DNA of 26,817 nucleotides, from the NCBI GenBank assembly GCA_002310055.1, contig DBXS01000004.1, forward strand, positions 16,555 to 43,371, in the 5' to 3' direction. A program made the position numbers and the translations under genes. Position 1 is the stretch's first letter, and each line of letters opens with the position of its first letter. This DNA comes from Clostridiales bacterium UBA1206 (lineage in GTDB: Bacteria; Bacillota; Clostridia; Oscillospirales; CAG-382). A model generated the notes under the pieces. The model was not told the DNA's origin, did not search any database, and saw only the letters and a program-made list of their open reading frames with translations. Shown here piece after piece: positions 7,581 to 14,438 of this stretch.

Positions 7581-9085
7581 AACGTTTCCTTGCGTTTTTG
7601 ATTTCGCTTACGCTGCTTGCGCTTTGCGGCTGCGGCGGGAACAACGCAAAACCTTCCGGCGTTCCTTCCGCGGAAGAGACGGCGGAAGAAAGTTCTGCTG
7701 AAGAAGCGCCGGAATACGCGATCGTCTTCTACCGCTTTTACGCCGACGAAGCCGACAGGATGGCGGCGAAGGTAAAAGAGCTCACCGGCAAAGAGATACA
7801 GGTAATAGAATACGACCAGAATTCCCAAATGCCCGAGCACGCCGTATATATAGGCGAAGTGACCGACGGCGTGGGAAACGAGCTGTGCCGCGCGGCGCGC
7901 GGATACGATTACGGAATAAAACCGCAAAACGGCAGCGTTTATATCTACGGCGGCAGCCGCGACGCGGTCACGAAGGCGGCGGAATACTTTATGAGCGAAT
8001 TCATAACCGAAAACGGCGTAAATACGGATACGGAATACGTTTACACTCACGATTATCCGCTTGCGGGCGCGAGCGTGTGCGGCGTTCCGCTTTCCGAATA
8101 CACCGTTGTGTATTCCGCGACAACGAACGAAGCGAAATATTCCGACGCGGCAAACGAAATAAAGCAGTATCTTAAAGAAAACGCCGATTTCACACCCTCC
8201 GTCGTCCCCGCCGCGCGCGCTGAGACGACTTATGAGATACTTCTTGGAAGCGAGACCGGCAGAGAGACCGGCAAGGGACTTTACGAAAGCAAGTTCGAAT
8301 ACGACGCGTACCGCATAATCATCGACGGCACCAAGATCGCCATAGTCGGCGGCAACGCGTGCGCCGTCTGGCACGGGTTCCTGGCGCTTTGCGGCGCTGT
8401 TGCCGAAAACGGCGGAAATATCGGCGAAACGACGATAGACGGCAGATGCAGGCTCGTCAAAGTCGCCTGCGTGGGCGGTTCCATAACCGAAGGCAGCAAT
8501 TCCAAGGACCCCGACAAGACCTACCCAAACTTTCTGCAGAAGATGCTGGGTTACGATTATCTGGTCAAGAATTACGGCATAGGCGGCTATTCGGTGGTGA
8601 GCACCGACGTCCACGCTTATACGAAGCACTGGAAATACACCTCCTCGGTGAAATTCGTCCCCGACGTGGTGATATGGATGCTGGGCATAAACGACGGCAA
8701 CCCGAGCCAGGACTACAAGGCGTGGGAAGGCACAAACAGGCGCGAAAAATACATACAAAGCGCCGAAATGATGTTTTCCGCCTACGAAAAAGTCAATCCC
8801 GACGTACAGATATTCGTGACTCTCCCCTCTTCGCTGTTCAAGTCCGACGTGTGGGCCGAATGGAAAGAATGGGGCGCGAGGGTCGAAAAATACGTGATCC
8901 CGCTCAACCGCGAGCTTGCGGAAAAGCACGGGTATCCGGTGATCGACGTCTTCACCTGGGCAAACGACCACCCCGAAGTATTCCACGACGGGCTCCACCC
9001 CGAAGACGACGCCTACAAGACTTACGCCAAACGCGTTTACGACGAGATATACGGCGTTATAAAAACTCCCGAAGACCTTGGCTGA
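7577..9085 (+). CDS. Lipoprotein: two N-terminal alpha/beta domains plus SGNH hydrolase (copy 1)
   Basis: A 502-residue predicted lipoprotein. The signal peptide ends in a lipobox LCGC with lipidated C19, and a short Ser/Glu linker follows. Two related alpha/beta domains (about 46-160 and 172-290) each end in a strand-turn-helix such as VYIYGGSRDAVTKAAEYF and IAIVGGNACAVWHGFLAL. They resemble the non-catalytic N-terminal domains of GH20/GH67-type enzymes (inference). The C-terminal SGNH hydrolase domain (about 293-498) has all blocks: S302 in CVGGSITEG, the NYGIGGYSV glycine, N372 in MLGINDGNP, and D471/H474 in DGLHP. Block I is GGS, not the common GDS. The likely role is a surface esterase or deacetylase on glycans. 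It overlaps the GH31 stop by 4 nt, which implies translational coupling, and is followed by a close paralogue. Confidence 0.86.
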   Translation: MKRFLAFLISLTLLALCGCGGNNAKPSGVPSAEETAEESSAEEAPEYAIVFYRFYADEADRMAAKVKELTGKEIQVIEYDQNSQMPEHAVYIGEVTDGVGNELCRAARGYDYGIKPQNGSVYIYGGSRDAVTKAAEYFMSEFITENGVNTDTEYVYTHDYPLAGASVCGVPLSEYTVVYSATTNEAKYSDAANEIKQYLKENADFTPSVVPAARAETTYEILLGSETGRETGKGLYESKFEYDAYRIIIDGTKIAIVGGNACAVWHGFLALCGAVAENGGNIGETTIDGRCRLVKVACVGGSITEGSNSKDPDKTYPNFLQKMLGYDYLVKNYGIGGYSVVSTDVHAYTKHWKYTSSVKFVPDVVIWMLGINDGNPSQDYKAWEGTNRREKYIQSAEMMFSAYEKVNPDVQIFVTLPSSLFKSDVWAEWKEWGARVEKYVIPLNRELAEKHGYPVIDVFTWANDHPEVFHDGLHPEDDAYKTYAKRVYDEIYGVIKTPEDLG

Positions 9086-9113
9086 ATTCTTTTTAAAAGA
9101 AGGAGATATCTTT

Positions 9114-10628
9114 ATGAAAAAGATTGCGGCTTTTCTGCTTGTGCTGCTTGTCGCGGCGCTGGCTTTCGTTTCGTGCGGCAATACGCAGACCGAAGAAAGC
9201 TCGGCCCCGGAGCCGGTATCCGAAGAGATATCCGAGCCCGAGCCCATTGAATACGACATAGTGTACTTCCGTTTCTACGCCGACGAAGCCGATATCCTCG
9301 CCGCGGAAATGGAATCGAAATACGGCAGAGCGCCGCAGGTCGTAAAGTTCGACCAGAACAAGGCGATGCCCGAGCACGCGATATATCTGGGCGAAGTGAC
9401 CGACGGCACGGGCAGCGAGCTTTGCAGATCGGTGAACAAGCGCGACTACGGGATAAAGACCGTGGGCGAAAACGTATATATCTACGGCGGAACGACCGCC
9501 GCCGTGAAAAACGGCATAACCTATTTTACGCAAAACTTCCTCGCCGAAAAAGGCGTAGCCCTAAACTGCGAGTATTCTTACACGCACGTTTACGCGCTTG
9601 CGGGCGCGACCGTGGGCGGCGCGCCGCTTTCGCAGTTCGAAATAATCTATTCCCCCACCGATAACGAAGCTAAGTACCAGAACGTGGCGGCTAAGATAAA
9701 ATCGTATCTCGACGAAAACGCCGACTTTTCGCCGCGCACGGGCGGAAGCTCAAAGCAGGAATCCGAATGCGAGATCATACTCGGCTGCGCTTCGGGCAGA
9801 GAGCTCGCCGACAGGTTCCACGAAGCCGATTTTGAATATAACGAATACCACGTGGAAATTTCCGGCACCAAAGTTGCGATAGTCGGCAACAACGCCTGCG
9901 CCGTGTGGCACGGGTTTATGGCGTTTACCGAATATCTCAAGTCCCACGGCAACGCGGCGGAAGACGCCGAATTCGACGGCGCGTGCACTTTGGTCAAAGT
10001 CGCCTGCGTGGGCGATTCCATCACCATAGGGATCAATTCGAGCGACCCGTACGTCTACACCTACCCCAATTATCTGCAGGAAATGCTGGGCTACGATTAT
10101 CTGGTCAAGAATTACGGCGCGAGCGGGTATTCGGTGGTTTACACCGACGACTACGCTTACAGCAAGCATCCGTTCTACAGGCAGTCGCAGACTTTCTGCC
10201 CCGACGTGGTGATATGGATGCTTGGCACCAACGACGGCAACCCCGGGCAGTCGTACAAGGAATGGGAAGGCACGAACCGGCGCGAGAAATACATAAAATC
10301 CGCCGACGATATGTTCGCCGCGTACGAAAACGTTAACCCCGACGTGCAGATATTCGTCTGCATACCCGCGCCGCTGTTCGAAAGCACGGTCTGGCCGTGG
10401 GAGGCGTGGGCGGAAAGGATAGAAAAGTACGTGCTCGACCTGAACCGCGAGCTCGCCGAAAAGCACGGCTACCGCACCGTGGATATCTACAGCTGGTCGC
10501 TCACGCACCAGTACGTCTTCCCCGACGGGCTGCATCCCAAGGACACCACGTATGAAAAATACGCCCGCCGCGTCTACGACGAAATTATCGATTATATCAA
10601 GACTCCGGACGACATAAAAACAAACTGA
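9114..10628 (+). CDS. Lipoprotein: two N-terminal alpha/beta domains plus SGNH hydrolase (copy 2)
   Basis: A tandem paralogue of the preceding gene: 504 residues, collinear along its whole length. The lipobox is FVSC with C21. The two N-terminal domains keep FRFYADEAD, KAMPEHAIYLGEVTDG and NACAVWHGF. The SGNH domain has S302 in the classic VGDSIT, the glycine block NYGASGYSV, N373 in MLGTNDGNP, and D471/H474 in DGLHP. Copy 1 has GGS at the first block, so the two may differ in substrate or activity. The start ATG at 9114 has an excellent AAGGAGATATC ribosome site, and an in-frame TTG at 9078 inside the previous gene is rejected. It lies 28 nt after copy 1 and 18 nt before the solute-binding protein gene. 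The predicted site of action is the outer face of the membrane. Confidence 0.87.
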   Translation: MKKIAAFLLVLLVAALAFVSCGNTQTEESSAPEPVSEEISEPEPIEYDIVYFRFYADEADILAAEMESKYGRAPQVVKFDQNKAMPEHAIYLGEVTDGTGSELCRSVNKRDYGIKTVGENVYIYGGTTAAVKNGITYFTQNFLAEKGVALNCEYSYTHVYALAGATVGGAPLSQFEIIYSPTDNEAKYQNVAAKIKSYLDENADFSPRTGGSSKQESECEIILGCASGRELADRFHEADFEYNEYHVEISGTKVAIVGNNACAVWHGFMAFTEYLKSHGNAAEDAEFDGACTLVKVACVGDSITIGINSSDPYVYTYPNYLQEMLGYDYLVKNYGASGYSVVYTDDYAYSKHPFYRQSQTFCPDVVIWMLGTNDGNPGQSYKEWEGTNRREKYIKSADDMFAAYENVNPDVQIFVCIPAPLFESTVWPWEAWAERIEKYVLDLNRELAEKHGYRTVDIYSWSLTHQYVFPDGLHPKDTTYEKYARRVYDEIIDYIKTPDDIKTN

Positions 10629-10646
10629 TATAAAAAGGAGAAAAAA

Positions 10647-12128
10647 ATGAAAAGACTGATTGCGCTTATCCTTTCCGTCCTTATGATATCGCTCGTTTTC
10701 GCGGCGTGTTCCAAGACGGATCCCGGTCAGAACGAAAGCAAGCCCGCGTCTTCCGGCGAAAGCGCCGACAATTCGGGCGCGGCAGAAGACAGCTCCGCCG
10801 AGGAAGAATCGGAAGATCCGTTTGAAGACGGGCTGCCCGAAAAGAACTACGGCGGACGTGAATTCCGCATACTCCAGCGCACCGAATTCAAATACGAATT
10901 CGAAAACGACGAAACGGTGCCCGAAAAAGTCAACCAGCTCGTCGCCGAACGGAACCGCAAGGTCGAAGACCGTTTCGGCGTCAAGATAGTGACCGTGGAC
11001 CAGATGGGCGCCTGGGGCAAGCATGAAGACTTTATGAGCTATATCCGCAACAGCATGGTCCAGGAAGACCCCGGTTACGATATCATAGCCGGCTACGCTG
11101 CGATAATGCCTTCCGCCGTCGGCGACGACCTGTTCCGCAACTGGCACGACCTTGACGATTGGATCAACTTTGACAAGTCGTGGTGGTCGCAGGATATAGT
11201 CAACGAACTCACCGTCAACGGAAAGCTTTATCTGCTCACCGGCGATATCTCGATGACCTTCTGGGATATGATGACCGGCATGTTCTTCAACAAAGAACTC
11301 GCAAGTCTGTATTCGCTCGACCTGTATTCGCTGGTGCGCAGCCATGACTGGACTTTCGACAAGATGCTGCAGATCTGCAAGGATACCTATATCCCCACGG
11401 ACGACGACGAAGCGCGCGTATACAGCTACTGCACTCAGCGCACCACGCAGATAGACGTGTATCAGGACGCTTTCGGCATCAACGTCACCGAAAAGGACGG
11501 CGAAGGCAGACCGCATTACACCGTCAACAACGAAAAGACCTATAACGCGCTGCACATGCTGTTCGATCTGGTGGTGAGACAGCCGTTCACCTACATAATC
11601 CCCGCCGACGAATCGCAATACGAAGAATTCTTCGGGCTCGGCAGATCGCTGTTCGAGCCGCTCGCGCTGGGCGACGGCATAAAGCTGAAGAATTACGACA
11701 TTGACTACGGCATTCTTCCCATGCCGCTCTACAACAAAGAGCAGGACGATTACTACACCACCTGCCGCGACAACTATTCGGTGTTCGCGGTCCCCGCCAC
11801 CACCACCGACGACGCGCTCGAGTTCGTGGGTATAATCACCGAGGCGCTGTGCGTGGAAAGTTCCCGTACCGTCATACCGCAGTATTACAACATAGTGCTC
11901 AAGGAGCGCAACACCACCGACGCCGACTCGGTCGAGATGATCGACATAGTGCGCAAGGGCGTAAGATGTAACTTCGGGTACCTGTATTCCTACGCGCTCG
12001 ACTGGCCTGCTCATCAGCTCAATATCTGCATTAACAACGAGATCGAAAACTTCGACACCAACTGGCAATCCAAACAGAATATGTTCGAAAGCAATCTCGA
12101 AGACGCGCTCGCTTATTACTTCGACTGA
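10647..12128 (+). CDS. ABC-type extracellular solute-binding lipoprotein
   Basis: This 493-residue predicted lipoprotein resembles family 1 (sugar-type) ABC solute-binding proteins. The signal peptide has lipobox FAAC (C21), then a long acidic Ser/Glu/Asp linker to about residue 65. The mature domain starts NYGGREFRILQRTEF and has RNRKVEDRFGVKI, GYDIIAGYAA, the NGKLYLLTGDISM strand with FWDMMTGMFFNKEL, and IDYGILPMPLYNKEQDDYY. These segments match the usual two-lobe substrate cleft. Late segments DNYSVFAVPATTTDDALEF correspond to the hinge region of the family. A strong AAGGAG precedes the ATG. It is the last gene of the operon and is followed by a terminator. No permease or ATPase gene is in the window, so the transporter would have to be encoded elsewhere or be shared. 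Confidence 0.85.
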   Translation: MKRLIALILSVLMISLVFAACSKTDPGQNESKPASSGESADNSGAAEDSSAEEESEDPFEDGLPEKNYGGREFRILQRTEFKYEFENDETVPEKVNQLVAERNRKVEDRFGVKIVTVDQMGAWGKHEDFMSYIRNSMVQEDPGYDIIAGYAAIMPSAVGDDLFRNWHDLDDWINFDKSWWSQDIVNELTVNGKLYLLTGDISMTFWDMMTGMFFNKELASLYSLDLYSLVRSHDWTFDKMLQICKDTYIPTDDDEARVYSYCTQRTTQIDVYQDAFGINVTEKDGEGRPHYTVNNEKTYNALHMLFDLVVRQPFTYIIPADESQYEEFFGLGRSLFEPLALGDGIKLKNYDIDYGILPMPLYNKEQDDYYTTCRDNYSVFAVPATTTDDALEFVGIITEALCVESSRTVIPQYYNIVLKERNTTDADSVEMIDIVRKGVRCNFGYLYSYALDWPAHQLNICINNEIENFDTNWQSKQNMFESNLEDALAYYFD

Positions 12129-12149
12129 TGATCCGGCTCAAACAAAAAC

Positions 12150-12186
12150 GCCCGCTTCCCTTTTTGGGGAAGCGGGCTGTTTGTTT
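12150..12186. terminator. Bidirectional terminator between convergent genes
   Basis: A perfect 11-bp stem (GCCCGCTTCCC, 12150-12160, with 12167-12177) encloses a 6-nt loop. It is followed on the plus strand by TGTTTGTTT and on the minus strand by GTTTTTGTTT. It serves both the solute-binding protein gene and the convergent peptidase gene. Confidence 0.88.
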
Positions 12187-12192
12187 AAAAGC

Positions 12193-13983
12193 TTACTTTT
12201 TGGGGAACGCCTCTACGAGCATATCGTATATCTCTTTGAAAGTCTCTTCGGTGAACGGATCCTTTAAACCGGATTCCGCGAGCACTACGAGGAAAGGCGT
12301 GTCGGCGTCGCTGTGCGCCACGACTTCGTTATAGATGTGTATGGCGTTGGCGCGGTCCTTGACCGATTCGGCGTAGATCTGCAGCGAGGGGATTATAGAC
12401 GTACCGTAGCTGATGTAATAGTGCGGATACAGGAAGAAATGATGTACCTGCGACCAGATGGTGCTGGAAAGACGTCTTTCCATAGAATATTCTTTGGCGA
12501 TCTCGCTGAACAACTCGTTGAGTTCTTCGACCGAATTGTATACGCCTTCGAACGCCCTGGTCTCGAATTCCGCGAACACGCAGGTCTGGATCAGCGAATA
12601 CATACTCAAGAAGAGCTGGTAACGGGTGATCTTTTTGCACGCGGCTTCGCCGAATATCTCTTCGTAAACAGGCAGGAACAGCAGCTCGTTGGCCTGGGAA
12701 TGGATCTCGTCGATATCGAGCTGCGCGGTGGCCTCGTCGCCGTAGGTGTAGAATTCGTAGAAATGGCCGAATTCGTGGATGAAGGTCTGAAGGTTGTCGT
12801 AGCCGCCGCTGAACTTGTGGAATATAATGGGCGTGTCGTAGGTGTAAAGGATGGTGGTGTAGGCGCCTTCACGCATCTCGGCCTTGTCGCCGTAGATGTA
12901 AAGCCCGTATTTCTTCATATAATTGAACGCTTCGAGCATTTTGGGGTTGATGGATTCGAGATACTTCTTCACCGTTTTTTCGTGAGCCCAGACGTTGTTG
13001 TAGTCGCCCGCGCCGTAGTAGAACGAACTGACGGAAGGATAGAATTTGGTGAAGAGCGGGACGATATACTGCTTGACGTAGTCGTACATCCTCTGGATAT
13101 CGTCTTTGGTGTAGTCGCGGTGATAGCTCTTGTCGTAGATATACCCGACGACGTCTTCGGCGCCGTATTTCTGAGCCATCTTCTTGTAAATATCAACGAT
13201 CTCGAGATATATCTCGCCGGTCGCGGCGTTGAACGCCTTGTAGTATTCGGAAGTGCCGTACTTGTCTTCGATATCGCCTATCGACATCTGAGTGCCTTTG
13301 TAGTCGATGACGATGGAATCGGCGTCATTGTACTTGTTTTCGAGCTCGGTCAGGCGCTTCTGCAGCTGAACGTATTCTTCGTCCATGGAATTCGCCGCGT
13401 CACGGATATCCTGCTTGTCGGCTTCGGTATAATCTTCAAATACTTTTTCGCTGTATTTTTCGGAATCGAGCAAACGGTTGGCGAACTGGAAATAATCCTT
13501 TTTGCAATTGCCCAGTTCTTCGGAAATCAGTTCGCTTTCGGCCTGCATATCGGTATCGGTGGTGTCGACCGACTGCTTGATCTGCAGCAGCGAATCCTGA
13601 GTGATGGCGTCGATGAGCATATTGGTGAGATCGTCGAAGAAATCGTACATTTCCTGTTCGGTGATCTCGCTCTTTTCAAGCAGATCTTCGCCTTCGGCTA
13701 TCTTGGCGTTGATAGCTTCGAAATCGGGGCGTTCGTAGACCATTTCGGAATAAGCGACAGTCCCGCGTTCGTAAGAAACCTCTTCTTCGGAAGGTTCTTC
13801 GGAAGATTCTTCAACAGGGGCGGAAGAGGGTTCGGCGCTCTGCGCGGGCTTGGATTCTTCGGCGGACGAAACGGCGGAAGATTCCTCTTCCGACACGTCG
13901 TCGCCGGTCTTGCGGCAGGAAGAAAGCGCCGCAGGGAGCACCATAAGGGCACATAATAATAATGCGATCAAACGTTTTTTCAT
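12193..13983 (-). CDS. M3-like zinc metallopeptidase lipoprotein (oligoendopeptidase F-like)
   Basis: A 596-residue predicted lipoprotein with a C-terminal peptidase domain of the M3/M3B type. The signal peptide ends at LSSC (C23) and a Ser/Glu/Pro-rich linker runs to about residue 70. A helical N-terminal region follows, with a likely coiled coil near 195-222. The zinc motif HEFGH is at 403-407, and the probable third ligand is E426 in DIDEIHSQANELL, as in PepF-type enzymes. The end of the domain has HYYISYGTSII, similar to the tyrosine-containing substrate segment of M3B peptidases. Most M3 peptidases are cytosolic, so lipid anchoring points to extracellular peptide trimming. GGAGGAACAAAA before the ATG is a strong ribosome site. 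It has its own promoter at 14020-14048. Confidence 0.84.
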   Translation of the reverse strand: MKKRLIALLLCALMVLPAALSSCRKTGDDVSEEESSAVSSAEESKPAQSAEPSSAPVEESSEEPSEEEVSYERGTVAYSEMVYERPDFEAINAKIAEGEDLLEKSEITEQEMYDFFDDLTNMLIDAITQDSLLQIKQSVDTTDTDMQAESELISEELGNCKKDYFQFANRLLDSEKYSEKVFEDYTEADKQDIRDAANSMDEEYVQLQKRLTELENKYNDADSIVIDYKGTQMSIGDIEDKYGTSEYYKAFNAATGEIYLEIVDIYKKMAQKYGAEDVVGYIYDKSYHRDYTKDDIQRMYDYVKQYIVPLFTKFYPSVSSFYYGAGDYNNVWAHEKTVKKYLESINPKMLEAFNYMKKYGLYIYGDKAEMREGAYTTILYTYDTPIIFHKFSGGYDNLQTFIHEFGHFYEFYTYGDEATAQLDIDEIHSQANELLFLPVYEEIFGEAACKKITRYQLFLSMYSLIQTCVFAEFETRAFEGVYNSVEELNELFSEIAKEYSMERRLSSTIWSQVHHFFLYPHYYISYGTSIIPSLQIYAESVKDRANAIHIYNEVVAHSDADTPFLVVLAESGLKDPFTEETFKEIYDMLVEAFPKK

Positions 13984-14019
13984 TTTTGTTCCTCCAAAAG
14001 GAAATAATAATTCTTAGGT

Positions 14020-14048
14020 ATTATATCACCACATTGCGCAAAAATCAA
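14020..14048 (-). promoter_or_regulatory. Promoter of the M3-like peptidase gene
   Basis: Minus strand TTGATT (14043-14048), a 17-nt spacer and extended -10 TGATATAAT (TATAAT at 14020-14025). The -35 and extended -10 match the plan of the operon promoter at 4603-4631. Confidence 0.75.
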
Positions 14049-14120
14049 GTATATTGACGGTTTATCATATAAAATATCCGTATAATCGGCAAAAAATGTA
14101 TTATTTTTCGCAAAAAACGC

Positions 14121-14149
14121 TTGACAAACGGCGCAAGGTGTGTTATATT
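14121..14149 (+). promoter_or_regulatory. SigA promoter of the T-box/acyl-CoA synthetase unit
   Basis: Perfect TTGACA (14121-14126), a 17-nt spacer and TATATT (14144-14149). Transcription should start near 14156, giving a leader of about 280 nt, which is the normal size for a T-box RNA. Confidence 0.85.
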
Positions 14150-14155
14150 GCATTC

Positions 14156-14416
14156 AACAACCGAATAACGAATTATAATACGATGATGAGGACAACAGCG
14201 TGCGTGTCCGGCCCTTTCAGAGAGCTGACGTCTGGTGCGAGTCAGCAGGACGGTCGTTCGCTTATCACCCCGGAGTAGTTTTGCCGATATTTAAGCAAAA
14301 ACGGTCATCCCGCCGTACAAGGGGAAGGCGCTGTTGGGCGCTGTTTTGCACGAGTGGTTTATAAGCAAGGTCTTTTTATTGCCTTGTCTCTGCAAAGAGA
14401 CAAGGCGTTATTTTTT
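14156..14416 (+). ncRNA. T-box leader RNA (tRNA-sensing riboswitch), probable Ile specifier
   Basis: A T-box RNA binds a cognate tRNA and allows read-through only when the tRNA is uncharged. Stem I is visible. Its upper part pairs AGCG and GTCC with GGAC and CGCT, the AGAGAGC GA-motif is at 14219-14225, and the apical hairpin GCTGAC/GTCAGC carries the conserved TGGTG. Below the upper stem the 3' strand reads CTT-ATC-ACCCCGGAGTAG, placing the specifier triplet ATC (Ile) at 14264-14266 followed by the usual A. The T-box bulge GAGTGGT is at 14352-14358. Its TGGT would pair with ACCA, so the discriminator base is A, as in tRNA-Ile. CAAGG (14366-14370) can pair with CCTTG (14382-14386) as antiterminator, competing with the terminator stem. 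The identification as a T-box is strong, and the Ile assignment is moderate because the loop E bases are atypical. Confidence 0.85.
14381..14416 (+). terminator. T-box regulated intrinsic terminator
   Basis: A perfect 10-bp stem (GCCTTGTCTC 14381-14390 with 14397-14406) has the loop TGCAAA and then GTTATTTTTT. It lies 22 nt before the start codon of the synthetase fusion. Its 5' arm is shared with the antiterminator. Confidence 0.92.
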
Positions 14417-14438
14417 ACATCAAAGAGGTGTTTTTTCA

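Noticed and set aside
9844..9859. parS-like core CCACGTGG
   Set aside because: Only about 11 of 16 bases match the parS consensus, and it lies inside the SGNH copy 2 coding region.
9750..12068. Long minus-strand open frame opposite SGNH copy 2 and the solute-binding gene
   Set aside because: It is an antisense shadow of two genes with clear domains, signal peptides and ribosome sites.
14334..14438. Upstream in-frame start for the synthetase fusion at 14334
   Set aside because: The extension would translate the T-box antiterminator and terminator. The ATG at 14439 has the ribosome site and begins a normal HTH domain.
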